DNA of 64,000 bases from Flavobacteriaceae bacterium PS02337 (lineage in GTDB: Bacteria > Bacteroidota > Bacteroidia > Flavobacteriales > Flavobacteriaceae). The stretch is from assembly GCA_029959285.1 (NCBI GenBank), contig JASCOE010000001.1, forward strand, positions 62,001-126,000, given 5' to 3'. Below are positions 1-9,542 of this stretch, one piece after another (the first letter of the stretch is position 1; the number at the start of each line of letters is the position of its first letter). The notes beneath the pieces were generated by a model. The model was not told the origin of the DNA. It did not search any database and saw only the letters and a program-made list of their open reading frames with translations. The translations under genes were made by a program, and so were the position numbers.

Positions 1-211
1 CAGCTGTAAAATCAATCTTTGTACCATCCAAAAAGATTTCACTAAGCCACCAATTTCTACTTTTAGTTGTTAATGTTACAGAATTAGAAGCAGCTGTAAA
101 ATTGACTTCGTTTTTTGAAAGCCCAACTCCCTCACAGTCGCCATCTTCTCTATTGCACGAAAGCAAAAACAATGAAAACACACAAAATAAAGCAATCAAT
201 AATTTATTCAT
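1..211 (-). CDS. Partial surface lipoprotein (N-terminal 70 residues)
   Basis: The gene runs off the left edge, so only its start is visible. Translated from the ATG at 211, it opens with a hydrophobic signal sequence and a lipobox LLSC with the acylated Cys at residue 19. The mature start is acidic and Cys-containing. The next stretch, with alternating Val/Thr/Phe and a WWLSE motif, resembles the opening of a BACON-like or Ig-like beta-sandwich domain. The family cannot be fixed from 70 residues. It is probably an outer-membrane lipoprotein. The ORF on the opposite strand here is a shadow. Confidence 0.7.
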   Translation of the reverse strand, partial: MNKLLIALFCVFSLFLLSCNREDGDCEGVGLSKNEVNFTAASNSVTLTTKSRNWWLSEIFLDGTKIDFTA

Positions 212-332
212 AATAATCTCTTTTTTAGTTAAATTTATTTTTAAAGCTTTCCAAATGTATTTAAAAAATAATAATAATTTTCCTATAACAGAATTATTTA
301 ATATTAGAAAACAAAAACTTAACAAACAAAAA

Positions 333-363
333 AACCTAACAGGTTTTAAAAACCTGTTAGGTT
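333..363. terminator. Hairpin between convergent and divergent genes
   Basis: Perfect inverted repeat with arms CCTAACAGG and CCTGTTAGG around a T/A-rich loop, just downstream of fbp on the minus strand. It belongs to a recurring hairpin type in this window (see 26748, 55867 and 56128), where most copies sit behind gene ends. Probably a terminator. Confidence 0.6.
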
Positions 364-390
364 GTCTGTGACTAAAAACTGAGACTGAGA

Positions 391-1395
391 CTAATTCGCC
401 GCCATAAACTCCTCAGCTTTTTCTACCATATTATAGCTTCCGCAGAAAAACGGAACTCTTTGATGCAGTTCTGTCGGTTGAATTTCCATAATTCTACCGA
501 AACCGTCTGTTGCTTTTCCTCCCGCTTGTTCTGCAAGAAACGCCATCGGATTACATTCATATAATAAACGTAGTTTTCCTTTTGGCGCTTTAGAACTTGT
601 CGGATAAATATAAACACCACCTTTAATCATATTTCGATGAAAATCGGCTACTAAACTTCCGATATATCTTGAAGTGTATGGTCTGTCTCCTTCTTCGCGC
701 TGGCAGTATTTAATGTAATTTTTTACGCCTTGCGGAAAATGAACATAATTTCCTTCATTCACAGAATAAATATTTCCATCTTTTGGAAATTTCATGTTTG
801 GATGCGAAAGGTAAAAAGTTCCAATCGCCGGATTTAATGTAAATCCGTTTACTCCAAAACCTGTCGTGTAAACCAGCATGGTTGAAGTTCCATAAATTAC
901 ATAGCCTGCTGCAACTTGATTGATTCCCGGTTGTAAAAAATCCTCGCTTGTTACCGGGGTTCCAATTGGAGTGATTCTTCTAAAAACAGAAAAAATAGTT
1001 CCAACCGAAACATTTACATCAATGTTTGAAGATCCGTCAAGCGGATCCATTAAGATAACGTACTTATTATTATGACAGTTGTCGCTCCCCTGAACTGTAA
1101 TAAAATCGTCGTTTTCTTCAGAAGCAATACCACAGACAATCTCACGGTTTATTAACGTCTGGATAAATACTTCGTTTGCATAGACATCTAATTTTTGCTG
1201 ATCTTCTCCCTGAATATTTTGTTCGCCCGCGGCGCCAATTATATCCACAAGTCCAGCTTGGTTTACTTTATGATTCACAACCTTGGCTGCCAATCGAATA
1301 GAGTTGATAATTCGGGAAAGTTCTCCCGAAGAATACTGAAATGCTTTTTGGTTCTCAATAATAAACTCTCCCAGTGTTTTATTGCGTTCTTCCAT
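391..1395 (-). CDS. fbp: Fructose-1,6-bisphosphatase class I
   Basis: Hydrolyses fructose 1,6-bisphosphate to fructose 6-phosphate and phosphate in gluconeogenesis; cytosolic. The 334-residue length is normal for class I. The metal-binding signature DPLDGSSN is at residues 117-124, preceded by [12 protein letters not shown] and ASEEND, which carry further acidic metal ligands. A GGKATDG segment near the C-terminus matches the substrate-binding end of the family. Single gene, transcribed away from the acetyltransferase at 1656, with a hairpin at 333-363 behind it. Confidence 0.97.
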   Translation of the reverse strand: MEERNKTLGEFIIENQKAFQYSSGELSRIINSIRLAAKVVNHKVNQAGLVDIIGAAGEQNIQGEDQQKLDVYANEVFIQTLINREIVCGIASEENDDFITVQGSDNCHNNKYVILMDPLDGSSNIDVNVSVGTIFSVFRRITPIGTPVTSEDFLQPGINQVAAGYVIYGTSTMLVYTTGFGVNGFTLNPAIGTFYLSHPNMKFPKDGNIYSVNEGNYVHFPQGVKNYIKYCQREEGDRPYTSRYIGSLVADFHRNMIKGGVYIYPTSSKAPKGKLRLLYECNPMAFLAEQAGGKATDGFGRIMEIQPTELHQRVPFFCGSYNMVEKAEEFMAAN

Positions 1396-1466
1396 TTCTA
1401 AATCGTTATAGTTTTGTTTTTAAGTCACAAATATCGCTTATTTTGTGAGAATGATTCAAAAATTAT

Positions 1467-1495
1467 TTTGTTAGTTTGCTACTATTGTATATTTG
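1467..1495 (+). promoter_or_regulatory. Bacteroidota-type promoter for the acetyltransferase
   Basis: TTTG at 1467-1470, a 17-nt spacer, then TATATTTG at 1488-1495. This fits the Bacteroidota sigma-ABfr consensus TTTG-N17-23-TAnnTTTG. It would give a leader of about 150 nt before the ATG at 1656. Confidence 0.55.
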
Positions 1496-1655
1496 CTAAT
1501 AATATGCGAAAAGCAACAACTAAAAAAATGCTTTTTTAGATAATAAATACTTAAAAATACGAATACAAAAAATTGTTTCTTATATAAATTCGCAAGAGCA
1601 AATCTGATAAAGGAAAAAGCGATACTATAAAGGACAAAAGTAAAATGAATTGATT

Positions 1656-2144
1656 ATGAATATTAGAAAAGGGAATCCTGAAGACATGAAATCGGTGTTG
1701 GGACTTATTCAGGAGCTGGCGATATTCGAAAAAGAACCTGAAGCCGTTGTCATTACCGAAGAAGATTTAATACGTGACGGTTTTGGAGAAAAACCATTAT
1801 TTCACGTTTTTGTGGCAGAGATTGAAAACGACGAAAAACAAAAAGAAATTGTTGGAATTGCTTTGTACTATTACCGCTATTCTACCTGGAAAGGAAAAAC
1901 AATACACCTTGAAGATTTAATTGTAAAAGAAAAAATGCGCGGCACTGGTTTGGGCTCTGCACTTTATGCTGAAATTATAAAACAAGGAAAAAAAGATGGA
2001 GTTCGAAGAGTTGAATGGAATGTTTTAGCATGGAACACTCCAGCAGTTAACTTTTACAAAAACTCTGGAGCAAAAATTCTTGAAGATTGGCAAGTTGTAC
2101 AAATGGATGAAGCTGGAGTTAATGCGTTCTTAGAAAAATTATAA
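1656..2144 (+). CDS. GNAT family N-acetyltransferase
   Basis: About 162 residues covering one GNAT fold. The acetyl-CoA pyrophosphate-binding motif RGTGLG is at residues 95-100, followed by the typical alpha-helix, and WNVLAWNTPAVNFYKNSGA matches the C-terminal GNAT motif B. It resembles the spermidine/spermine acetyltransferase (SAT-like) subgroup, but the substrate cannot be read from sequence. The in-frame TTG two codons upstream was passed over for the ATG at 1656, where the protein starts MNIRKGN. Monocistronic. Confidence 0.9.
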   Translation: MNIRKGNPEDMKSVLGLIQELAIFEKEPEAVVITEEDLIRDGFGEKPLFHVFVAEIENDEKQKEIVGIALYYYRYSTWKGKTIHLEDLIVKEKMRGTGLGSALYAEIIKQGKKDGVRRVEWNVLAWNTPAVNFYKNSGAKILEDWQVVQMDEAGVNAFLEKL

Positions 2145-2151
2145 AAAAATA

Positions 2152-2327
2152 TTTTTGCCACAGATTATCAGGATTAAAATGATTTAAAATCTATGTCAAC
2201 TTTGCCAAGAATTTCACGAATTTCCACTAATTAATTCGTGTTAATTAGTGACTCGAGCGATAGCGAACTGGCGAAGCAAATTCGTAGCGAAAAAATCAGT
2301 GAAAATCATTTTAATCTGTGGCAAAAA
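2152..2327. repeat. MITE-like inverted-repeat element
   Basis: Arms TTTTTGCCACAGATTA (2152-2167) and TAATCTGTGGCAAAAA (2312-2327) are exact inverted repeats bounding about 145 bp without a gene. The interior holds nested CACGAATT/AATTCGTG palindromic motifs that recur at 52399, 58551 and 59369. No ORF inside. Probably a non-coding dispersed repeat. Confidence 0.7.
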
Positions 2328-2414
2328 AACTGCAACAGAAAATTATAAAACAAAAAAATATTTAGGATTTCGCCTCAAATCTGAAATCTAGAATCTAAAA
2401 TCTATAAATTAATA

Positions 2415-3674
2415 ATGAGAGTATTTAAATTTGGAGGAGCATCGGTAAAAGATGCAGATGGAATTAAAAACGTATACGACGTTTTACAAAAAGTAGGTTA
2501 CGAAGACGTAATTCTTGTAGTTTCGGCTATGGGAAAAACAACAAATGCTCTTGAAGTTGTCATCAAGAATTACTTTGAAAAATCGACAGAATTAAATTCT
2601 TCTGTTCAGGAAATAAAAAAATATCACAATCAGATTTTATTAGATTTATTTGAAGATGAAAACCATGCCGTTTTTGCAGCAATTAATGCACAGTTTTCTG
2701 AATTAGAATATTTCTTAGCGCATAATAAATCTCCAAATTATAACTTTGTTTACGATCAAGTGGTAAGTTTTGGAGAATTAATTTCTACTAATATTTTAAC
2801 TCATTTCATGAATTTCATGGGCATTCAAACGCAATGGCTTGATGTTCGTAATTTCATTAAAACAAATGCAAATTATAGAGATGCAGAAGTAGATTGGGAA
2901 ACAACTCAACAACTTATCAGCAAAAATGTTCCAAGAAAACAGTTAAACATCACACAAGGATTTTTAGGTGCTGATGAAAATAACTTCACAACAACTTTAG
3001 GTCGTGAAGGTTCTGATTATACTGCTGGAATTTTTGCTTATTGCTTGAATGCTGAAAGTGTAACAATTTGGAAAGACGTTCCTGGAGTTATGAATGCTGA
3101 CCCGCGTTATTTTGAAAATGCAAGTTTATTGAATCAGATTTCGTATCGTGAAGCAATCGAATTGGCATTTTACGGCGCAACAGTTATTCACCCGAAAACA
3201 TTACAGCCATTACAGAAAAAAGAAATTCCGTTGTATGTTAAATCTTTTATCAATCCTTTATTAAAAGGAACTTGCGTTTCTAAAGGTGTCGATTTAGAAC
3301 CGCAATATCCATGTTTTATCGTAAAAAGAGAACAGCTTTTAATTTCGCTTTCATCTATTGATTTCTCTTTTATTATGGAAGAAAACATTAGTGAGATTTT
3401 TGGATTATTCCACGAATTTAAAATCAAAGTAAACTTAATTCAGAATTCTGCGATTAGTTTCTCTGTTTGTGTGGAAGATAAATTTGGAAATTTCCCAGAA
3501 TTGAATGCGATTCTTTCTAAAAAATTCAAAGTAGAATACAGCGAAAATGTAACTTTATATACCATTCGTCACTTTACAGAAGAAGCGGCGCAGACTGTTG
3601 AAGCGAACAAAGAAGTTTTATTGAAACAAGTAAGCCGCGAAACAATGCAAATTGTAACTAAAGAACTTAATTAA
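2415..3674 (+). CDS. Aspartate kinase (monofunctional)
   Basis: Phosphorylates L-aspartate, the first step toward lysine, threonine and methionine (and diaminopimelate). The 419-residue protein starts with the amino-acid-kinase motif KFGGAS (residues 5-10). It has the TTLGREGSDYTAG segment and the VTIWKDVPGVMNADPR nucleotide-binding segment near residues 190-235, then a C-terminal region (from about 300) fitting tandem ACT domains. No homoserine dehydrogenase domain is fused. A hairpin terminator follows at once, so it is probably a single-gene unit. Which aspartate kinase paralogue this is cannot be told here. Confidence 0.93.
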   Translation: MRVFKFGGASVKDADGIKNVYDVLQKVGYEDVILVVSAMGKTTNALEVVIKNYFEKSTELNSSVQEIKKYHNQILLDLFEDENHAVFAAINAQFSELEYFLAHNKSPNYNFVYDQVVSFGELISTNILTHFMNFMGIQTQWLDVRNFIKTNANYRDAEVDWETTQQLISKNVPRKQLNITQGFLGADENNFTTTLGREGSDYTAGIFAYCLNAESVTIWKDVPGVMNADPRYFENASLLNQISYREAIELAFYGATVIHPKTLQPLQKKEIPLYVKSFINPLLKGTCVSKGVDLEPQYPCFIVKREQLLISLSSIDFSFIMEENISEIFGLFHEFKIKVNLIQNSAISFSVCVEDKFGNFPELNAILSKKFKVEYSENVTLYTIRHFTEEAAQTVEANKEVLLKQVSRETMQIVTKELN

Positions 3675-3714
3675 TACTTTATAAAAAGGTAATTATTTCA
3701 ATTCAAATTATATA

Positions 3715-3748
3715 AAAAGGCTTTACTAAATTTAGTGAAGCCTTTTTT
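3715..3748 (+). terminator. Rho-independent terminator after aspartate kinase
   Basis: Stem AAAAGGCTTTACTAAA with TTTAGTGAAGCCTTTT, followed by a T run; 40 nt behind the stop codon. Confidence 0.85.
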
Positions 3749-3795
3749 CATTTCAAACTGGATATTCTAGCCCTGATTTTCCCAATTATAAATAC

Positions 3796-3803
3796 TACTT
3801 TTG
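3796..3803 (+). promoter_or_regulatory. -7 box for the large outer-membrane protein
   Basis: TACTTTTG matches TAnnTTTG and lies 21 nt before the ATG at 3825, giving a short leader. The -33 element is weak. Confidence 0.4.
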
Positions 3804-3824
3804 ACTTTTTAGAGTTAAAGTATT

Positions 3825-6800
3825 ATGTTGAAAAAATTACTGTTTTTAACGGTTTTCTTCTGGTTTTCTACGCTTCAGGCGCAGGACACAGAAACGCTGT
3901 ACAAAACGAAAAAAGTAATTGTTTCAAAAGATACCATTCGGCTAGAAAAAGTGAGTATTAACTCGGGATTTTTTCAGCTTTTAAACACCAAAAATGAACC
4001 GATAGATTCAACTTTTTATAAAGTTGATTTTCAAAAAGGTTTTTTTCTTTTAAACGAAAAATTCCAATCTACTTCTGATACTTTAGTTGTCAATTATCTT
4101 CAATATCCCGATTTTTTAACCAAAGAATATAGTCTTTACAAAGCTGATCAAATTGTAACAAATGACGTCGGAACGGAAAAATTATATCGGATTGACAACA
4201 ACGCAAATGCAAAAAAAGTCGCTCCGTTTGACGGTTTAAATACTTCTGGAAGTATTACGCGAGGCATCACAATCGGAAATAATCAAAGTACGGTTTTAAA
4301 CTCCAATTTAGATTTGCAGATTACGGGTAAAATTTCCGAAAAAGTCAGTTTAAGAGCTTCGCTGCAAGACAGTAATATTCCGCTGCAAGACGGCGGTTAT
4401 TCGCAAAAACTAGATCAGTTCGATAATATTTTCATGGAACTTTTTAGCGACGATTGGAACATTCGCGCAGGCGATGTGTTTTTAGAAAACAGGAAAACAC
4501 AATTTTTAAGTTTCAATAAAAAAGTTCAAGGAATTTCTGCCAGTTTTGATTTTGACACCAAAAAAAGTAAAACAAATGTTTTCGCTTCTGTCGCATTTGT
4601 AAAAGGTCAATATGCTAAAAGTACTTTTACTGGGCAAGAAGGAAATCAAGGTCCGTATAAATTAAAAGGTCAAAATGGCGAATTGTATGTTTTAGTTATT
4701 TCGGGTTCAGAACGCGTTTATGTAAATGGCGTTCTTTTAAAACGAGGCGAAAACAACGATTATGTTATTGATTATAATGCGGGAGAAATAATCTTTACAT
4801 CACTTTTTCCGATCAATTCCGAAATGCGTATTAATATCGAATATCAATATTCTGAACGAAATTACAATCGATTGGTGACTTACTCAGGCGCAACGCACGA
4901 GAACAAAAACTGGAGTTTTGGCGGTTATTTGTATTCTGAAAATGACATGAAAAATCAGCCTTTGCAACAAAATCTTTCTCCCGAACAAGTTCAGATTTTA
5001 AGTGAAGCCGGAGATGATGTCAATTTAATGAAAGCGCCTTCTGCCTACGAGGATAAATATGCTGACAACAAAATTTTGTATAAAAAGATCCTTATTAATT
5101 CGGTTGAAGTTTATGAATATTCGAACAATTCTGCTGATGTTTTATACAATGTAAGATTTAGTTTGGTTGGCGCAAACGCAGGAAATTATATCATTCAAAA
5201 CAATAATTCTGTAGAAAGAATTTACCAATATGTTGAACCTGTGAACGGAATTTTACAAGGAAATTACGAACCGGTTGTACAGCTTGTCGCGCCAAAAAAA
5301 CTTCAGGTTGCTACTTTTTCAGGAAAATACAATCCGAATGAAAAGACTTTAGTCAATTTTGAAGTTGCTGTGAGTAACAACGATCAAAATTTATTTTCTG
5401 GAATTGATGATGGTGATAACGAAGGAATTGCTTTTAAAACCAATCTTAAAAAACGTCTTTTTTCTCGAAGCTGGACTTTAGATGCTTTCGCGAATTATCA
5501 ATATGTGCAGCAAGATTTTAAATCTGTTGAACGTTTGTACAACATCGAATTTAATCGCGATTGGAATTTAAACGAAACACTTTTAGGCAATCAAAGTCTT
5601 TTGGTTACAGGTTTTAATTTTGATTTATTTTCGAAAAAGAAAACTTCAAACATTGGTTTATTGACCTATCAGTTTGAGAAATTAGATTTTAGCGAAAGTT
5701 ATTCGGGTTCGCGACACACGACTTCGGCTTTATTTAAATTCAAAAAATGGACAATCGAAAACAATGGAAGTTTCTTAAATTCTGACGCGACGATTTCTAC
5801 TTCAAAATTTATTCGAAATCAAACTCGAACCAAATATCATTTTGGTAAAAACTGGATTGGCGGAACTTTTCAACTTGAAGACAATCAGGAAAAAAATAAA
5901 ATTACCAATCAGTTTTCGACTTTAAGTCAAAGATTTTCAGAATACGGTGCTTTTGTTGGGCGCGGCGACAGTACCAAAGTTTTTGTTGAAATTGGATATT
6001 TGCAAAGACGCAACGATAGTTTACAAAACGGATTATTACAACATGTTAATAATTCGCAGACGTATTATTTAAAGTCAAAATTAATTCAAAACAAAACAAC
6101 CGATTTAGCGGTTTATGCGAGTTATAGAAATTTAGATTTTACGGATCAAACCCGAAAAAATGAACCTTCATTAAATTCGAGAGTTTTATATAATGATCGT
6201 TTTTTTAATCAGTTAGTACAAATCGGAACGGCTTACGAAACCAGTTCTGGAACTATTGCCCAACAAGAATTTACGTATGTAGAAGTTCCGACTGGACAAG
6301 GAGTTTACACTTGGAACGATTATAATGGCAACGGAATTAAAGAATTGGAAGAATTTGAAATTGCCGTTTATCAGGATCAGGCGCGATATGTTCGCATCTT
6401 TTTGCCGAATCAGGTTTACATAAAAACCAATCAGAATAAATTTTCGCAGTCGTTGACTTTGAATCCGCTGCAATGGCAAAATGAAAAAGGATACAAAAAA
6501 GTGCTTTCTTATTTCTACAATCAGACTTCTTTTATAATGGATCGAAAGGTTAGAAATGAAGGCGAATTAGAACTTAATCCGTTTCATTCTTCAGAAGAAA
6601 ATATTTTGGGTTTGAACTCGAGTTTTAGAAACAGTTTGTTTTACAACCGCGGCCGACAAAAACATTCGGTTACGTATTCTTATCTTATAAATAAAGGAAA
6701 AAGCTTGCTTTCTATCGGATCGCAAGATGTTGGAAATTATTCGCATCAACTTCAATATACGCATTTGTATCAGAAAAGCTGGCTGTTTAATTTCTTTACC

Positions 6801-7256
6801 AAAACCATCAAAACAGATTTGGTTTCAAAAGATTTTGCAGAGAAAAATTACGACATCAACGGCTGGCAAATTGCACCAAAAGTGAGTTATTTATTTTCTA
6901 AAAACACCAAATTGGATTTCTTTTACGAACTTCAAAACAAGAAAAATCAAATTGGAAATCTGGAAACTTTAGATCAGAATAGAATCGGAACATCATTTTC
7001 TTATGCAGGCGAAAAAAAAGTAACTGTAAATGGTGAATTTTCTTTCTATGAAAATAAATTTAATGGAAATGAATTTTCGTCAGTAGGTTTTCAAATGTTA
7101 GAAGGACTTCAAGCAGGATCTAATTTGGTTTGGAAACTGCTTCTGCAAAAGAATATTACGTCTTTTTTAGATGTAAATTTAAATTATCAGGGACGCAAAA
7201 GCGAAACAGGCTCAACGATTCACACAGGTAATATTCAACTTCGTGCATATTTTTAA
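3825..7256 (+). CDS. Very large outer-membrane beta-barrel/surface protein
   Basis: A 1143-residue protein with a signal peptide ending near LQAQ (residues 1-20). It is rich in alternating aromatic/polar strands and ends LRAYF, a terminal aromatic typical of outer-membrane barrels. Around residues 265-345 it carries EGNQGPYKL, a SERVYVNG strand and NDYVIDYNAGEIIFT; similar motifs occur in the huge gliding/T9SS protein SprA and related Bacteroidota surface proteins (from memory). It is less than half the length of SprA and is not SprA itself. Function unknown. It stands alone, followed after 63 nt by the Ala/Lys-rich secreted protein. Confidence 0.75.
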   Translation: MLKKLLFLTVFFWFSTLQAQDTETLYKTKKVIVSKDTIRLEKVSINSGFFQLLNTKNEPIDSTFYKVDFQKGFFLLNEKFQSTSDTLVVNYLQYPDFLTKEYSLYKADQIVTNDVGTEKLYRIDNNANAKKVAPFDGLNTSGSITRGITIGNNQSTVLNSNLDLQITGKISEKVSLRASLQDSNIPLQDGGYSQKLDQFDNIFMELFSDDWNIRAGDVFLENRKTQFLSFNKKVQGISASFDFDTKKSKTNVFASVAFVKGQYAKSTFTGQEGNQGPYKLKGQNGELYVLVISGSERVYVNGVLLKRGENNDYVIDYNAGEIIFTSLFPINSEMRINIEYQYSERNYNRLVTYSGATHENKNWSFGGYLYSENDMKNQPLQQNLSPEQVQILSEAGDDVNLMKAPSAYEDKYADNKILYKKILINSVEVYEYSNNSADVLYNVRFSLVGANAGNYIIQNNNSVERIYQYVEPVNGILQGNYEPVVQLVAPKKLQVATFSGKYNPNEKTLVNFEVAVSNNDQNLFSGIDDGDNEGIAFKTNLKKRLFSRSWTLDAFANYQYVQQDFKSVERLYNIEFNRDWNLNETLLGNQSLLVTGFNFDLFSKKKTSNIGLLTYQFEKLDFSESYSGSRHTTSALFKFKKWTIENNGSFLNSDATISTSKFIRNQTRTKYHFGKNWIGGTFQLEDNQEKNKITNQFSTLSQRFSEYGAFVGRGDSTKVFVEIGYLQRRNDSLQNGLLQHVNNSQTYYLKSKLIQNKTTDLAVYASYRNLDFTDQTRKNEPSLNSRVLYNDRFFNQLVQIGTAYETSSGTIAQQEFTYVEVPTGQGVYTWNDYNGNGIKELEEFEIAVYQDQARYVRIFLPNQVYIKTNQNKFSQSLTLNPLQWQNEKGYKKVLSYFYNQTSFIMDRKVRNEGELELNPFHSSEENILGLNSSFRNSLFYNRGRQKHSVTYSYLINKGKSLLSIGSQDVGNYSHQLQYTHLYQKSWLFNFFTKTIKTDLVSKDFAEKNYDINGWQIAPKVSYLFSKNTKLDFFYELQNKKNQIGNLETLDQNRIGTSFSYAGEKKVTVNGEFSFYENKFNGNEFSSVGFQMLEGLQAGSNLVWKLLLQKNITSFLDVNLNYQGRKSETGSTIHTGNIQLRAYF

Positions 7257-7319
7257 TGCGCGACGAAAAAGATGACAATAAATTGTGTAATTTTAATTGA
7301 AATTTAAACGTATAACCTT

Positions 7320-7874
7320 ATGAAAAAATTATTATTGTTCTGTTTTATAGTTGTTTTCTCATCTAATTTCTACGCCCAAGAAACAACTGCAAAAGCTTCT
7401 AAGAGCAAAACAGAAGCCTCAGCTAAAAAAGCCAAATCAACTGCAGACAAAGCTTCGGCTGATGCAAAAAAGGAAGCGGCAAAATCTAAAAAAGCAGCAG
7501 ATGATGCAAAAGAAGCTTCATCAAAAGCAAAAAAAGAAACAGCAGATAAAGCTAAAAAAACGGCAGACAAAGAAGCTACAAAAGCAAAAGCTGACGCAAA
7601 AAAAACAACTACTGAATCTGACAAAGCTACAAAAGCTGCAGACAAAGCTAAATCTGATGCTAAAAAATCGACTGCAAAAGCTGACGCTGCTAAAAAAGAC
7701 GCCGCAACTGCAAAAAAATCGGCTGCAAAAACTGTAAAAGAGACTAACGAAAAAGCACCAGCTGTTCCAGACAAAGTTACTGGAGAATACAATGGTAAAA
7801 AAGTATATACTGGACCAAGAGGCGGTAAATACTATATTAATAAAAATGGTAATAAAACGTATATTCAGGATTAA
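7320..7874 (+). CDS. Secreted Ala/Lys-rich coiled-coil protein with basic-adaptor C-terminus
   Basis: 184 residues. Residues 1-19 form a signal peptide ending FYAQ. Residues about 20-145 are almost entirely Ala, Lys, Asp, Thr and Ser in heptad-like KKAADDAK repeats, so a long charged helix or coiled coil is expected. The last 30 residues form a separate small domain, YTGPRGGKYYINKNGNKTYI, which resembles the PBCV-type basic adaptor domain (Pfam PF08789). Exported and probably surface or periplasmic. Function unknown; a binding or spacer protein is a guess. The low-complexity codons create long spurious ORFs in other frames. Confidence 0.85.
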   Translation: MKKLLLFCFIVVFSSNFYAQETTAKASKSKTEASAKKAKSTADKASADAKKEAAKSKKAADDAKEASSKAKKETADKAKKTADKEATKAKADAKKTTTESDKATKAADKAKSDAKKSTAKADAAKKDAATAKKSAAKTVKETNEKAPAVPDKVTGEYNGKKVYTGPRGGKYYINKNGNKTYIQD

Positions 7875-7947
7875 TTTTAAGGTTCTGAGGTTCTGAGATA
7901 CTAAGTTATTGAGTTTCTAAGATTTCTTAGATTATGATAATTTATTT

Positions 7948-7983
7948 AAAAGGAGCTGTCTGAAAAAGGCATCTCCTTTTTTT
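7948..7983 (+). terminator. Probable terminator behind the Ala/Lys-rich gene
   Basis: AAAAGGAG pairs with CTCCTTTT across a 17-nt loop, followed by TTTTTTT. It lies 75 nt behind the stop, after a stretch of CTAAG/CTGAG short repeats (7880-7935). Confidence 0.55.
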
Positions 7984-8372
7984 GTAAGCTTCGGAGAAGC
8001 GAAATATTTATAGAAAACAATAGATGTTTACGCTATATAAAAACTCCAGAGGAGTGATATATTTATTTTAAGCCTAATAATTTGTCGCTCCGCAGGAGCT
8101 TTTTTTCTTTGTCTTATTAAATTCTATAAATATTTTACCCCGCTGGGGTTTTAATATCCTAACTAAACTTACAAATCTCCTTATTAAGGTCATTTCAAAA
8201 AATGAAAATCGCTTAACATAGAGATAATCTTATTTCTCAAAACGAAATTAATTTTAAAATACCCCTCGAAAATTCTAGTGGTTTTTGAAATATAGAGTTA
8301 ATAATTTAGTAATACCCTCTAAATACCATCCCAAACATATTTCTTTATCTTCGTTTTTAAAACGTGTTAAAA
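7984..8372. repeat. Gene-free stretch of small palindromic repeats
   Basis: No gene seen in about 390 bp. It contains short G+C-rich palindromes set in AT-rich DNA: ACTCC-aga-GGAGT (8043-8055), GCTCC-gca-GGAGC followed by a T run (8087-8107), and ACCCC-gct-GGGGT (8137-8149), with AAATATTTATAGAA-like strings in both orientations. This looks like one or two decayed copies of a dispersed REP-like element. The rest up to 8372 is AT-rich spacer. Confidence 0.55.
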
Positions 8373-9455
8373 ATGAGCATTGATTATTCTGCGAATAAAA
8401 CTATTTTAGTAGCTCCATTAAATTGGGGTTTGGGTCATGCAACAAGATGTATTCCTATCATTAAGGCGCTTCAAGAGAATAATTATATTCCGATTATTGC
8501 TTCTGATGGTGTTGCATTGGCATTATTACGAAAAGAGTTTCCTTATATACAAACTTTAGAATTGCCTTCTTATCATATTGAATATGCAAAGAATGGTAAA
8601 AATTTTAAATGGAAGCTGATTAAAAATCTTCCGAAAATGATTACTGCCATTTTAGATGAAAAGAAAATGATTAACGGCTGGATCAAAAAACATGGTATTG
8701 ACGGAATAATTTCGGATAATAGATTAGGTGTTTTTAGCAAAAAAGTACCTTCTGTTTTTATGACGCATCAGCTAAATGTGATGACAGGAAATACAACTTG
8801 GTTTACCAGTAAATGTCACCAATATTTTATTAAAAAATACAATCAATGTTGGATTCCTGACTCGAATGAAAAGGTGAATCTTACTGGAGATTTAGGGCAT
8901 CTTAAAACCAATCATTTAAATTTAAAATATATTGGTCCGTTAAGTCGTATGAAGAAAAAGGAAACGCCAAAAGTTTACGATCTTATGATTATACTTTCTG
9001 GACCTGAACCTCAACGCACTTTTTTAGATGAAAAATTACAAAAAGAAGCAACAAAATTTCCTGGAAAAGTAGTTTTTGTACAAGGAATTGTAGACAAAAC
9101 ACAAGACAAATGGGAAAGTGGAAATATTACGTATTACAATTTCATGAACTCAAAACAACTGGAACAAACTTTTAACGAAAGTGAATTTGTTCTATGTCGT
9201 TCAGGATATACAACCGTAATGGATTTGGCAAAATTGGGTAAAAAAGCTTTTTTTATTCCAACGCCGGGACAATACGAACAGGAATATTTAGCCATAAAAC
9301 TTCAAGAAGAAAATTTGGTACCGTATGCATTGCAAGACGATTTTACGATTGAAGATTTATCAAAAGTAAAGTCGTTTAAGGGATTATCCCAATTTAAAAA
9401 TGATATTGACTGGGATTCTTTATTTTCTGTTTTTGAAGATAAATCACATCAATAA
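8373..9455 (+). CDS. Glycosyltransferase, GT28-type C-terminal domain
   Basis: About 360 residues. The N-terminus ILVAPLNWGLGHATRCIPI is the glycine-rich acceptor-side loop seen in MurG-like GT-B enzymes of the family 28 type. The C-terminal half has CRSGYTTVMDLAKLGKKAFFIPTPGQYEQEYLA, the usual nucleotide-sugar binding segment. Soluble and probably membrane-associated; donor and acceptor unknown. The GTG three codons upstream is in frame, but the ATG at 8373 gives the better N-terminus. Single gene with a strong hairpin behind it. Confidence 0.85.
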   Translation: MSIDYSANKTILVAPLNWGLGHATRCIPIIKALQENNYIPIIASDGVALALLRKEFPYIQTLELPSYHIEYAKNGKNFKWKLIKNLPKMITAILDEKKMINGWIKKHGIDGIISDNRLGVFSKKVPSVFMTHQLNVMTGNTTWFTSKCHQYFIKKYNQCWIPDSNEKVNLTGDLGHLKTNHLNLKYIGPLSRMKKKETPKVYDLMIILSGPEPQRTFLDEKLQKEATKFPGKVVFVQGIVDKTQDKWESGNITYYNFMNSKQLEQTFNESEFVLCRSGYTTVMDLAKLGKKAFFIPTPGQYEQEYLAIKLQEENLVPYALQDDFTIEDLSKVKSFKGLSQFKNDIDWDSLFSVFEDKSHQ

Positions 9456-9458
9456 AAA

Positions 9459-9508
9459 AAATCCGTTTAATCTATGCCTAACTTTTGACGCAGATTAAAC
9501 GGATTTTC
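9459..9508. terminator. Bidirectional terminator between glycosyltransferase and porin
   Basis: Perfect 15-bp inverted repeat (AAATCCGTTTAATCT and AGATTAAACGGATTT) between convergent genes, with T runs on both sides depending on strand. Confidence 0.85.
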
Positions 9509-9542
9509 TTTGTAAAAACGCGGATTGACGCAGTTTTTTTTC

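Noticed and set aside
102-371. 89-codon ORF on the plus strand
   Set aside because: It is antisense to the lipoprotein start and ends in the hairpin repeat; no signal of coding.
7351-7792. Two long ORFs (128 and 140 codons) overlapping the Ala/Lys-rich gene
   Set aside because: Artefacts of low-complexity codons in other frames; the real gene has a signal peptide and a C-terminal domain.
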